NCBI GenBank assembly: GCA_031291435.1
Contig: JARLJC010000284.1
Coordinates: forward strand, 1-40,766
Direction: 5' to 3'
Source: Alphaproteobacteria bacterium
Lineage (GTDB): Bacteria; Pseudomonadota; Alphaproteobacteria; UBA9219
Length of the DNA: 40,766 nucleotides
The notes under the pieces: generated by a model
The model's database searches: none
What the model was told of the DNA's origin: nothing
What the model saw: only the letters and a program-made list of their open reading frames with translations
Shown: positions 16,584-24,707 of the stretch, one piece after another
Layout of the letters: each line of letters starts with the position of its first letter
Numbering within the stretch: position 1 is the first letter of the stretch
Translations under genes and position numbers: made by a program

Positions 16584-17822
16584 TCAACATGGGGCACCCT
16601 GAGGCTGTTGCCGTTCAGCGGGCAGGGATTTGTCACGCCCTAACAGCACCCCATACAGAAACCACAAAATCGCCGCCGTTTTCGAACTATAAAACGACGT
16701 GCCGCTGATAAAAAGAATGCTCAGCGCATACACCGCCAGCATCAGGCGGAAACGCCGCGCGCGCGCGTCTTTCAAGACCGGCCGCGCGAACAGTATCCAA
16801 AGAAGGATACAGAGCGGCAGCCCGAAATGCTCGAGCGTATAAGCCACCCCCATATCGGCAAGACCAGCCAGAGTTCCCACGCCCATCACTTGCGCGAACG
16901 ACAGATCCAGCGTCGCCAGCCCGGAGCGCATCAGCCGCCCGGTCAGGTTATCGTCATCGGGATTGCCGAGGCCCAAATGCGTGAACAGCAATAGCCCGCC
17001 CACCGCCACAAGCGGCAGGGCAAAAATGACCCCGCGCCGCGCCGCCACCGGCACGAAGCGCAGGAACAACAGAAAAAACACCAGCAAACTGGCGAATCGC
17101 GAGTCGCACGCCACGATCAGCACAAGAGCGGCAATAAAATGCGCCGCCGCCCTCCACTTTTCCTTGGCGTCGAAGCTGAGCGCCCACAGGCACACGATAA
17201 TGGCGTAATTGCCCATCGATACCGGTTCGAGAAACACCGAGGAAATGCGCCGGTCGCCGAGAAACGGCAAAAGGTTGCGCCCCTGTGGGCGGAATCCGCT
17301 GGTAAAAGTATTATCAGGCACCCAGGTGGTGCCGGAAGACATCAGCCCGCGCGCCGTGTAATAGCGCATGATGTTGACGTAATGCAGATAACTGTCGGAA
17401 AGGAAATATTCCGCCGCCGCGAAAACCATCACGATGCCGGTCGCCAGCCATACCAGTTTATCCGCCGCCTCGCGGTCGGGCTGCATCCGCCCCAGCGCGT
17501 AACAAACCAGAATGATGGCGAGGTTGCGCGGGCCGTCGAGATCGACATCGCCGCGCACCGCACAGGCCGCCATAAAATAGGTCAGCATGAAAAGCGCCAG
17601 CGCCATTTCATGAAACCGGCATGAGGGCGCCGCGCGCAGCGTCGCCCAGCCCAGCAGGCCCGCTTCGCAGACGGCGACTATGGCGTTCGAAACCCCGAAC
17701 GCGTTAGCGTTGACGATACATAAAAAGAATTGATAGCAGAGGAATCCGAGAATAACCGGCGTCGCCGCAGGCCAGCGCACGCGCATCCGCGCCGCGCGTG
17801 GGGACAATGGGCTTGCCGTCAT
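16584..17822 (-). CDS. Wzy/O-antigen-ligase-like membrane protein (putative polymerase)
   Basis: This 412-residue integral membrane protein has about 10-12 predicted helices and a larger periplasmic loop (about 165-200, with 'YTARGLMSSGTTWVPDNTF' and 'GFRPQGRNL'). This is the layout of O-antigen ligase/Wzy polymerases, which join repeat units in the periplasm. Its ATG overlaps the stop of the GH5 gene (ATGA), and the GT4 gene follows 13 bases after its own stop. Sequence motifs in this family are weak, so the call rests on topology and position in the operon next to Wzx, Wzz and glycosyltransferases. Confidence 0.8.
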   Translation of the reverse strand: MTASPLSPRAARMRVRWPAATPVILGFLCYQFFLCIVNANAFGVSNAIVAVCEAGLLGWATLRAAPSCRFHEMALALFMLTYFMAACAVRGDVDLDGPRNLAIILVCYALGRMQPDREAADKLVWLATGIVMVFAAAEYFLSDSYLHYVNIMRYYTARGLMSSGTTWVPDNTFTSGFRPQGRNLLPFLGDRRISSVFLEPVSMGNYAIIVCLWALSFDAKEKWRAAAHFIAALVLIVACDSRFASLLVFFLLFLRFVPVAARRGVIFALPLVAVGGLLLFTHLGLGNPDDDNLTGRLMRSGLATLDLSFAQVMGVGTLAGLADMGVAYTLEHFGLPLCILLWILFARPVLKDARARRFRLMLAVYALSILFISGTSFYSSKTAAILWFLYGVLLGRDKSLPAERQQPQGAPC

Positions 17823-18817
17823 TCCTTGCCGCTCATCGCCTGCTCCAGAATCTCAACCTGCGGATAGCGCGCCGGGTCGGGCGGATAGATATTGAACATA
17901 TAGGTTCCGAACCACGCCCCCGCCGCCCAGTATGTCCAGCCATACCAGACATCCTTGTTGGCCGCCATATAGGCCAGCGTCCCGCGCAGGGCTTCAAGGC
18001 AAACCGGGTCTTTTGACGCGCCGAATTCGCCGAGGAACGCGCGGTTTCCCGTTTTATGCAGCCACGCCGTGGCGGCGGCCAGCGCTTTTTCACCGACATC
18101 CGCGCTGACGCATTCGGGATGCGTACCCGACGAATCCTTGTCGAAATACTGATGCATCTCGAAAACAAAATTATGCGCGGGGTCTTTGATGGTTTGCAGC
18201 GCGGCGGCGTTGCCGCTGGAAATCCAGCTATGCGCCCCGCTCCAGTCGGTTCCCGGCACGAGGATAAGCTGCTGCGCCCCGGTTTTGCGGATGGCGTCGA
18301 TGCCCGCTTGCGCGATGGCGGCCCATACCGCCGCGTCTATTTTATGCGGCTCGTTCATCAGGCCGAACGCGACATTGGCGTTGCCTTTTTCATGTTCGGC
18401 GAGGCGCGTCCATAAATCTGCGAAAGCGGCGACCGGAACATCCTCCGAACCTATATTCTCGCCGCGATAGCCGCCGTAATTATGAACGTCGAGCAGAATG
18501 GTGACTCCGCGCGACGCCGCCGCGGCCACTACGGCGTCGAGACGCGCCAGTTCATTCGCATCGAGCGGCTGGCCGAGCACCGGCTGCATGCGTTCCCACA
18601 AAAACGGCATGCGCACGATATTGGCGCCGATGGCGGCATAGGCGTCGATGTCGGCGGCGGTCGGCCAGATGTAATTCTTGCCCGCAATGCCGGGAAGGGC
18701 GCCGCTGTTGAATTCCGCGCCCGCAATATTGACCCCGTGAAAATGCGTGGATGCCGCCTGCGCCGGAACGGCAAGGAGCAGACCAAGCAGAGCGGCCCAT
18801 GCGGTGTGCTTTTTCAT
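17819..18817 (-). CDS. Secreted GH5-family glycoside hydrolase (cellulase-like)
   Basis: This 332-residue enzyme has a clear signal peptide (TAWAALLGLLLAVPAQA) and a GH5 catalytic domain. The start 'FHGVNIAGAEF', 'IVRMPFLWERMQP', 'VTILLDVHNYGGY', the acid/base Glu in 'GLMNEPH' and the nucleophile Glu in 'FLGEFGAS' are all present, and 'WYGWTYWAAG' supplies the conserved aromatic near the end. GH5 members of this kind cut beta-1,4-glucans. In an exopolysaccharide operon such an enzyme usually trims or clears polymer in the periplasm, as BcsZ does for cellulose. It overlaps the Wzy-like gene by 4 bases. The location suggests the polymer has beta-glucan-like links. Confidence 0.93.
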   Translation of the reverse strand: MKKHTAWAALLGLLLAVPAQAASTHFHGVNIAGAEFNSGALPGIAGKNYIWPTAADIDAYAAIGANIVRMPFLWERMQPVLGQPLDANELARLDAVVAAAASRGVTILLDVHNYGGYRGENIGSEDVPVAAFADLWTRLAEHEKGNANVAFGLMNEPHKIDAAVWAAIAQAGIDAIRKTGAQQLILVPGTDWSGAHSWISSGNAAALQTIKDPAHNFVFEMHQYFDKDSSGTHPECVSADVGEKALAAATAWLHKTGNRAFLGEFGASKDPVCLEALRGTLAYMAANKDVWYGWTYWAAGAWFGTYMFNIYPPDPARYPQVEILEQAMSGKE

Positions 18818-19939
18818 TTACGCCTCCGGTTGCGCGGCTGTGCGATAGATATCCATGAACCGGTCGGTGACGCCCGGCCAGTCATAGCGGCGGGCCAGTT
18901 TCAGCGCGCCCTCGCGCATCATAGCCGGAGAGGCCGTAAATTCCGCATGCAGTTGTTCGATATTGCGCGCGGATTGATCGAGTCCGGCGGGGTCGATAAT
19001 CGCGCCGAAACCCAGTTCGCGGCGCAATTTGTCGAAAGGCGCCAGAGGGCTGAGCAGCGGCATCAGGCCCGCCGAAAGCCCTTCGACCGCGCTGATACCG
19101 AAACCTTCGTAAGCCGACGCCGAAGCGATATAGGAGGATTGGCCGATCAGGAGGCCGATTTCGGCTTCGCTCGGCCTTGCATGGATATGCACGCGGTCGG
19201 CGACGTCCCTGCCCTCGGCATGCGCCTGCAGGCTGGCGGCGGTTTCATCGCCTTCGATCCCGGCGATGATGAGGCTCCATTCCTGTCCCTGTTTTTTCAA
19301 CGCGGCGACAAGGTCGATGAGTACCGGCACGCGCTTGCTGGCGGCCCAGCGGCCGATGAAAATCATTGCGCGGCGCGGTTCGGCGGACGCACGGTTTTTC
19401 CATTTATCGACATTGACGCCGTTTTCGACGGTAACGATTTTACCGGCGGCGATGCTGCGGAAAGTAGCGGCGTCGTTTTCGCTGGAGGTGCATATCGCCT
19501 TGTATCCACGCGCGGAAAACCGCGTGATGGTTTGAAACCATATTTTCTTGAGGCGGGGCGCGAAGCCGCTATGGAAAAAGCCACCATGGGTCGAAGCCAC
19601 CAGCGGTTTACGGTGGATAAACCGCGTCAGGGAAAGAAAATCGAAGAAGAAATCGATGGCGTGGACATGAACGATATCCGCCGAAGCGATTTCGCGCAAC
19701 ACGGCGGGCGCGATCGGATAACGCGACGAGCCGCGATAAGGCAGCCGCGTTACGGAAATGCCGTCGATCATTTCATGCGCCGGCAAAATATTTTCGGGAT
19801 GGGTGAAGACGCGGTTCAGGGTGACGATGCGGACCGATACGCCTTCGCGCCGCGACAGGGTGAGACACAAGTTGCGCACCGCATCTTCAAGGCCGCCAAC
19901 CGACGGATGATATTGCCGCACGATATGGATGATTTGCAT
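18818..19939 (-). CDS. Family 4 glycosyltransferase
   Basis: This 373-residue GT4/GT-B enzyme starts 'MQIIHIVRQYHPSVGGLEDAV' region (shown in part) with the family's Gly-Gly loop. It has 'AMIFIGRWAASKRVPVLIDL' at the start of the donor half and the E-x7-E motif 'YEGFGISAVEGLSAG'. It probably adds a sugar to the lipid-linked unit from the cytoplasm. The start at 19939 was chosen over an earlier ATG because it gives the canonical beta-strand start and avoids overlap with the wecG-like gene, 13 bases upstream. The GH5 gene starts 1 base after its stop, so the set is one operon. Confidence 0.92.
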   Translation of the reverse strand: MQIIHIVRQYHPSVGGLEDAVRNLCLTLSRREGVSVRIVTLNRVFTHPENILPAHEMIDGISVTRLPYRGSSRYPIAPAVLREIASADIVHVHAIDFFFDFLSLTRFIHRKPLVASTHGGFFHSGFAPRLKKIWFQTITRFSARGYKAICTSSENDAATFRSIAAGKIVTVENGVNVDKWKNRASAEPRRAMIFIGRWAASKRVPVLIDLVAALKKQGQEWSLIIAGIEGDETAASLQAHAEGRDVADRVHIHARPSEAEIGLLIGQSSYIASASAYEGFGISAVEGLSAGLMPLLSPLAPFDKLRRELGFGAIIDPAGLDQSARNIEQLHAEFTASPAMMREGALKLARRYDWPGVTDRFMDIYRTAAQPEA

Positions 19940-19952
19940 GCGGCGGACCCGT

Positions 19953-20717
19953 TCAAGCGTTCTTGAGGCGGTTCCTGAGCATAAACACCATCTGGAAGGT
20001 ATGGGCGATAAAGACGGCGCCGCCAACGACATAACGACGGCCCAGACGGCGCGGTTCCTGAATCATGCGGAACAGCCATTCCATGCGCAGGCGCCGCCAC
20101 ACATAAGGCGCGCGCGGGAAACGTTCGGCGAGGAAATCGAGGATCGCGCCGCCATTGAGAATGAGGCAAGGCCGCTCCAACTTTTCGGCGAGGTAGGAAG
20201 CGACCTGTTCCTGTTTCGGCATGCCCATCGCCAGAATGACGAGATCGGCTTCGACCCCGGCCAGCCTTTCGGCATAAAACGCGGGCGGCTCGAACCCATC
20301 CATGCGCAGCACCACGCGCGCGCCCATTTTCTCGACCGCAGCCGCGGCGCGCGACAGATAAGGTTCCTGCGTTCCCAGCAACGCGACCGATTTACCGGCA
20401 TAAGAGCGGATGATGCGGGGAATGAAATCGGTGCCGTTCATATTGGTTCCGGCCTCCATCCCGAGCAGGCGGAGCAGAATGGAAATGCCGACGCCATCGC
20501 GCAAAAGAATCGACGATTTCAATAAGTTGCCGCGCAATCCGTCATCGCGGTGCGCGATGGTCAGGGCATTGGCGTTGAGCCATGAGACAATGGTCGCGCG
20601 CTCATGTCTCTCGCTCAGCCGCGCCAACAGCCCTTCGGCATGCTCGCTGCTGCGGACAATACGCAAATGATTGATAATGCGGGCTGAATGAGCGAGGTTC
20701 TTTTTGAGAGAAGGCAT
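19953..20717 (-). CDS. WecG/TagA/CpsF-family glycosyltransferase
   Basis: This 254-residue enzyme belongs to GT26, whose members transfer N-acetylmannosamine(-uronate) or related sugars to a lipid-linked acceptor. Motifs are 'LNANALTIAHRD', 'LLRDGVGISILLRLLG', 'NGTDFIPRI', 'VALLGTQEPY', 'LVILAMGMPKQEQV' and 'LNGGAILDFLAE'. The start at 20717 has GGGAGAGA about 5 bases upstream. It is the first gene of the minus-strand sugar-assembly operon (wecG-like, GT4, GH5, Wzy-like, GT4, GT25). A GT26 usually adds the second sugar, so an initiating transferase must be encoded elsewhere. Confidence 0.92.
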   Translation of the reverse strand: MPSLKKNLAHSARIINHLRIVRSSEHAEGLLARLSERHERATIVSWLNANALTIAHRDDGLRGNLLKSSILLRDGVGISILLRLLGMEAGTNMNGTDFIPRIIRSYAGKSVALLGTQEPYLSRAAAAVEKMGARVVLRMDGFEPPAFYAERLAGVEADLVILAMGMPKQEQVASYLAEKLERPCLILNGGAILDFLAERFPRAPYVWRRLRMEWLFRMIQEPRRLGRRYVVGGAVFIAHTFQMVFMLRNRLKNA

Positions 20718-20739
20718 AGGATCTCTCCCTGGGGGTTCC

Positions 20740-20794
20740 TTGACTCTATTGCTGCGCTGCAATACGAAATAGATCGAAATGGCGTCCGAGTCAA
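20740..20794. promoter_or_regulatory. Overlapping opposed promoters with GANTC sites in both -35 boxes
   Basis: In the 185-base spacer between the wecG-like gene and prsT, the plus strand has TTGACT (20740-20745), 17 bases, then TACGAA (20763-20768), pointing to prsT. The minus strand has TTGACT (20794-20789), 17 bases, then TATTTC (20771-20766), pointing to the wecG-like gene. The -10 boxes overlap. Each -35 runs into GACTC/GAGTC, a GANTC site. The -35 boxes are good and the -10 boxes are weak. Confidence 0.45.
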
Positions 20795-20902
20795 GTTAAG
20801 CCCTCATAAAAAGACCATAATGGAAATGCGTATGGGGCCTTTGCAGCCTGTCAGCTATGCTGCGCGGCAAGTTCTCTTTATTGAAGCGAAAGTTTTCGCC
20901 TT

Positions 20903-23302
20903 ATGACCCTGTTACGCAAGCCCCTTTTCCTGCTGATCGCCGCGTCGCTTCTGATGCTGACTGCGGGATGCAGCCCACAACAGAAGGAAGCCTATTACCT
21001 CAAGCGCGGCGCCGCAGCTTTCGACCATGAGGATTACGCCCGCGCCCGCGTCGAATTCAAGAATGCGGCGCAGGCCGTCCCCACCGCCGCTGAGCCGCGC
21101 TATCGGCTCGGCCTGGTCGACGAGGCCGAGGGCGATTTGCGTAACGCCTTCGCCAATTTCACGGCCGCCGAGCAGCAGGATAAAAATTTCCATCCCGCCA
21201 TTCTGAAAGTCGCGCAATATTATATGGCCGCCGAACAATATGACCAGACGCAGCAGCGCATCAATGCGGTGCTGGCGCAGGCCCCCGGCGACGCCGAGGC
21301 GCACGGGTTGCTGGCGGCCCTCTTGCTCCGCGAGAAAAAATATGACGATGCGGAAAAGGAAGCTCTTGCGGCGCTGGCCGCCGATGCGGGCAATGTCACG
21401 GCGGTCTCGGCCCTGACCGGCCTTTATGCGGCCCAGAACCAGTTCGATAAGGCCGAGGCCACCATCGATGACGGCATCGCGCGGCATCCGCGCAATCTGG
21501 GTTTGATGATGGTGCGCGTCATGCTTGCCGAACGCATGGATGATTTGCCCAAAATCGCCGCCGCCTATGAAGCGATCTTCAAACTCAAGCCCGACGAACC
21601 CCAGTTCCGCGTCGATCTTGCCGCCATCTATGCCAAGGCGGGCAAGCTCGACGAAGCCGAAGCGGTGCTGCGCGCAGGCGTGGCAGCCTTGCCGCAGGAT
21701 TGGGACATGAAGCACCGGCTGGTGCTGTTCCTCGGCGACAAACGCGGCGTCGAGCCGGCGGAAAACGAAATTCATGCCCTGCAACAGGCCTATCCCCAAA
21801 ACAACGCCCCTTCTTTCTGGCTGGCCGAACTTTACACGGCGCATGGCGACAGCGACCGGGCGGTGGCGTTGCTGCAGCAGATCGTGGCGCATGACGACGC
21901 CGGCGCCAACGGGCTTGAGGCGCGCACCATGCTGGCGCGCCTCAATATCGCCGAAGGCAACCGCGCGATGGCGCAGAAACTGGCCGCCAGCGTTCTGGAG
22001 CGCGATCCCGGCAATTCTGCGGCCTTATTCGTGCGCGCCAGCCTGGCCTTCGATACCGGCGCCTATCAAAGCGCGGTTTCCGATCTGCGCAGCATTCTGC
22101 GCGACAAGCCGGACGATCAGGACGCGCTCAATCTTCTGGCCGAAACTTTCCTGCGGCAAGGGCATCTCGATCTCGCCATCGATATGATGAAAAAACGCGC
22201 CGATCTCAACCCGACGGATTTCCATGCCCGCGTACGCCTGGCGCAGATGCTGCATGCAAGCGGCGACAACCGGCAGGCGATGGATATCGTCGCCGGGGTA
22301 ACCAAGGCCGCGCCCGATTACGCGCCGGGCTGGGAAAGCGCCGCGCGCATCGCCATCGAAAGCAAGGACTGGCTGCCCGCGCAGGCGGCGGTCGCGGCGC
22401 TGGACAAACTGCCCGATCAGCATTTGACCGCGCTGTTCCTGCGCGGACAGGTTGCGCAGGATAACGGCAAAGACGAAGAAGCCAGCGCCCTGTATAAAGA
22501 AGTCATCGATGCGGATCCCGCTTCGGCGCTGGCCGAGCATGCGCTGGCCGCCTATGTCGACATCGCACATAAACTGAACCGGATGCCGGAGGCGACTTCC
22601 TATATTGCCGGCCTCAAAACCGACAGCCCTTATGTCGCGACGATATTGGGGCGCTGCTATGCCGCCACCGGGCATATCGCCGACAGCACCGCCGCCTTCG
22701 ACAAAGCGATCAAAGCGGGCGCGCCTTTCGCCGAACCCTATCTGGGTCGCGCCCAGCTTTATATCGGCGATCATCGGCCCGACGCGGCGATCGAAGTTCT
22801 GAAAAAATCCGCCGCCGCGGCGCCGGGCGATTTCCGCGCGCCTGTGATGGAGGCGGAACTTCTCAATCGGGCCGGACAAGACGCACAAGCTGTCGCCGTT
22901 TATGAGGATATCCTCGCGCGCGATCCGGGTTTCGACCCCGCCGCCAACAATATGGCCGAGATTATCGCCGACAATCCGGCCAGCGATGCCGCCGATCTCG
23001 ATAAAGCGCGGCAGGCGGTGGAACGTTTCGCGGGCTCGGCCAATCCGCTACTGCTCGACACGCTGGCCTGGGTTTATGCCCGGCAGGGCAAGACCGCGCT
23101 GGCGCAAACGGTAATGGAGCGCGCGCTGGCCCAGGCCAGAAACGGCGCGCAGACTCTGCCGCCGCAGGTGCATTACCATTTCGGCGCGATCCTGATGCAG
23201 GAAGGCAAGACCGAGGCGGCCAGAGCCGAGCTGCGGCAGGCGACGGTCGCGGGATCCTCCTATCCCGGACGCGACGAGGCGCAAAGGATGCTCGCGCCAT
23301 AA
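20903..23302 (+). CDS. prsT: Exosortase-system TPR-repeat lipoprotein PrsT
   Basis: This 799-residue lipoprotein (lipobox 'LTAGC' at C23) is built almost wholly of tetratricopeptide repeats, more than 15 copies of a 34-residue pattern such as 'AEPRYRLGLVDEAEGDLRNAFANF'-like helices and 'FAEPYLGRAQLYIGDHRPDAAIEVL'-like helices. PrsT proteins occur beside XrtA exosortases and exopolysaccharide genes and are thought to scaffold the envelope machinery; a defined activity is not known. The start has no strong ribosome site but gives a textbook lipoprotein signal. Its stop overlaps the PAP2 gene start (TAATG). Confidence 0.92.
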   Translation: MTLLRKPLFLLIAASLLMLTAGCSPQQKEAYYLKRGAAAFDHEDYARARVEFKNAAQAVPTAAEPRYRLGLVDEAEGDLRNAFANFTAAEQQDKNFHPAILKVAQYYMAAEQYDQTQQRINAVLAQAPGDAEAHGLLAALLLREKKYDDAEKEALAALAADAGNVTAVSALTGLYAAQNQFDKAEATIDDGIARHPRNLGLMMVRVMLAERMDDLPKIAAAYEAIFKLKPDEPQFRVDLAAIYAKAGKLDEAEAVLRAGVAALPQDWDMKHRLVLFLGDKRGVEPAENEIHALQQAYPQNNAPSFWLAELYTAHGDSDRAVALLQQIVAHDDAGANGLEARTMLARLNIAEGNRAMAQKLAASVLERDPGNSAALFVRASLAFDTGAYQSAVSDLRSILRDKPDDQDALNLLAETFLRQGHLDLAIDMMKKRADLNPTDFHARVRLAQMLHASGDNRQAMDIVAGVTKAAPDYAPGWESAARIAIESKDWLPAQAAVAALDKLPDQHLTALFLRGQVAQDNGKDEEASALYKEVIDADPASALAEHALAAYVDIAHKLNRMPEATSYIAGLKTDSPYVATILGRCYAATGHIADSTAAFDKAIKAGAPFAEPYLGRAQLYIGDHRPDAAIEVLKKSAAAAPGDFRAPVMEAELLNRAGQDAQAVAVYEDILARDPGFDPAANNMAEIIADNPASDAADLDKARQAVERFAGSANPLLLDTLAWVYARQGKTALAQTVMERALAQARNGAQTLPPQVHYHFGAILMQEGKTEAARAELRQATVAGSSYPGRDEAQRMLAP

Positions 23303-23898
23303 TGATCGGCTTCCTGCTGCGCACGGTTACCGATTTCGGCGACAGCGCCCTTACCGGCACGCTGAGTTTGCTGCTGGCTGCACATCTGCTGGCCGCGAAA
23401 GAGCGGCGCGCGGCGGCGGCGGCGGCGCTGGCCTTTACCCTGACCGGCGGCGTGGTTGCGCTGGGCAAACTGATGATCTACAGCCGCTGCCCGGGAACGG
23501 CTCTCTTTCTCAACCTGCAATCGCCGAGCGGCCATAGCGCGATGTCGGTGGCGGTTTACGGCACCGCCGCCGCGATTATCGCTTCGGATCTCACCGGATG
23601 GCGGCGGGCTTTGCCCTTCGCCGTCGCCTTGCCTCTGGTCGGGCTGATCGCCGTGTCGCGCGTACTGGTGGGCGCGCATACGGTAGTCGATGTCACGGTC
23701 GGAACGTCCATCGGGGCGCTGGCCGGGCTGGGCCTGTGGGCCGTCTTGTTACGGGGGCATGCGGTTCATTTCCGATGGCAAATTTTCACGATTCAGGCTT
23801 TTGTTCTTCTGATGCTTCTGCATGGGTTGCATTTTCCTGCGGAATCAATGCTTCGGCGCTTTTCAATCCTTATTCGCGGGCTTTTACCAGTTTGTTGA
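23302..23898 (+). CDS. PAP2-family membrane phosphatase
   Basis: This 198-residue protein has about five membrane helices and the PAP2 signature in order: a degenerate 'KLMIYSRC', 'SPSGHSAMS' (phosphatase motif 2) and 'SRVLVGAHTVVDV' (motif 3 with catalytic His and Asp). Such enzymes dephosphorylate lipid pyrophosphates; next to exopolysaccharide genes the likely substrate is undecaprenyl pyrophosphate released by polymerisation. The ATG overlaps the prsT stop by one base (TAATG), so they are translated together. Motif 1 has lost its usual Arg-Pro end (YSRC), as in some divergent members. Confidence 0.88.
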   Translation: MIGFLLRTVTDFGDSALTGTLSLLLAAHLLAAKERRAAAAAALAFTLTGGVVALGKLMIYSRCPGTALFLNLQSPSGHSAMSVAVYGTAAAIIASDLTGWRRALPFAVALPLVGLIAVSRVLVGAHTVVDVTVGTSIGALAGLGLWAVLLRGHAVHFRWQIFTIQAFVLLMLLHGLHFPAESMLRRFSILIRGLLPVC

Positions 23899-23997
23899 TT
23901 TCCGCCGCCACCACAGCCGCCCTCTTCCGTATTGCTCCCTTAGCCGCCACCTGTTACGAGTCGCGGTGTCTGCTCCCTTTGTGCCCGTTGTGCTGTC

Positions 23998-24654
23998 ATG
24001 AAAACGCCAACTCTTTCGACGCTTTCCCTCGCTGCGATCGTAACGCTCGCCACCGCCTCTGCGGCGCAGGCGAATACGGTCAACTTCTCAGGCAACAACT
24101 GGGATTTCGGTACCGTGGCTATCGGCCAGAGCGGCACCGTCACCACCAACCCCAACAGCGATTTCGTCGTCGACAGCAGCAACAACCCGATGACTTCATA
24201 CGATCTGGGGTACGGATTCATTCCCGCGGGCAGCAAAATTACTTTTACTTACGTGATCACGCCGCCGCTGACCGGTTCGGTTGAAGCTAACGGCAATTAT
24301 TCGTTCGTCGCGGGCAATTCGCTGTTCACGATCACGAGCTCGAACGGCGCCGCGACGGAATATAAGACCAACCTGATCAATCACGCGACGACGACGATCG
24401 CGCCCCCTGCGGCGCTGCCGGTTCTGACCAGCGCCAATATCTCAAGCGGCATCGGCAAGACCGTGATTACGAATCTCTCGAATTCGGTGGTGGGGTTCAG
24501 CAGCTATTTCCTGTCGCTGATCGCGCCGGGCAGCCATCTGTCGGTGACCTATAACGTCTCGGCGATTCCGCTGCCGGAAAGCGTCGTCCTGTTCGCGTCG
24601 GCCCTTATGGCGCTGGCCGGTTTCTCGCTCTATCGCCGCCGCCATCAAATCTAG
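23998..24654 (+). CDS. Secreted protein with PEP-CTERM-like (IPLPE) sorting tail
   Basis: This 218-residue paralogue of the protein at 4373 has a signal peptide ending 'ASAAQA' and a beta-rich, Asn/Ser/Thr-rich body. It closes with the tripartite sorting tail 'SAIPLPE', hydrophobic 'SVVLFASALMALAGFSLY' and basic 'RRRHQI'. Shared landmarks with the first paralogue are 'TVNFSG', 'GTVAIGQSG', 'LGYGF', 'SKITFTY' and 'VTYNVSAIPLP'. It is therefore a second candidate exosortase substrate. It lies 99 bases after the PAP2 gene with no clear ribosome site, and ends at a strong terminator, closing the exopolysaccharide locus. Confidence 0.85.
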   Translation: MKTPTLSTLSLAAIVTLATASAAQANTVNFSGNNWDFGTVAIGQSGTVTTNPNSDFVVDSSNNPMTSYDLGYGFIPAGSKITFTYVITPPLTGSVEANGNYSFVAGNSLFTITSSNGAATEYKTNLINHATTTIAPPAALPVLTSANISSGIGKTVITNLSNSVVGFSSYFLSLIAPGSHLSVTYNVSAIPLPESVVLFASALMALAGFSLYRRRHQI

Positions 24655-24671
24655 GCGGCCGCGCCTCTTAT

Positions 24672-24700
24672 AAAAAGGCCCGCTTCGGCGGGCCTTTTTT
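24672..24700. terminator. Bidirectional Rho-independent terminator
   Basis: An AAAAAGGCCCGC / GCGGGCCTTTTTT inverted repeat with a TTCG tetraloop gives a strong GC-rich hairpin with a T-run on each strand. It lies between the convergent IPLPE-tail gene (stop at 24654) and the AAA+ protein gene (stop at 24708), so it can end transcripts from both sides and marks the end of the exopolysaccharide locus. Confidence 0.95.
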
Positions 24701-24707
24701 GCTGGAG

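Noticed and set aside
18482-19966. Long plus-strand open frame (about 490 codons) opposite the GT4 and GH5 genes
   Set aside because: It crosses two well-supported minus-strand genes and has low-complexity Arg/Gly/Asp composition with no motifs.
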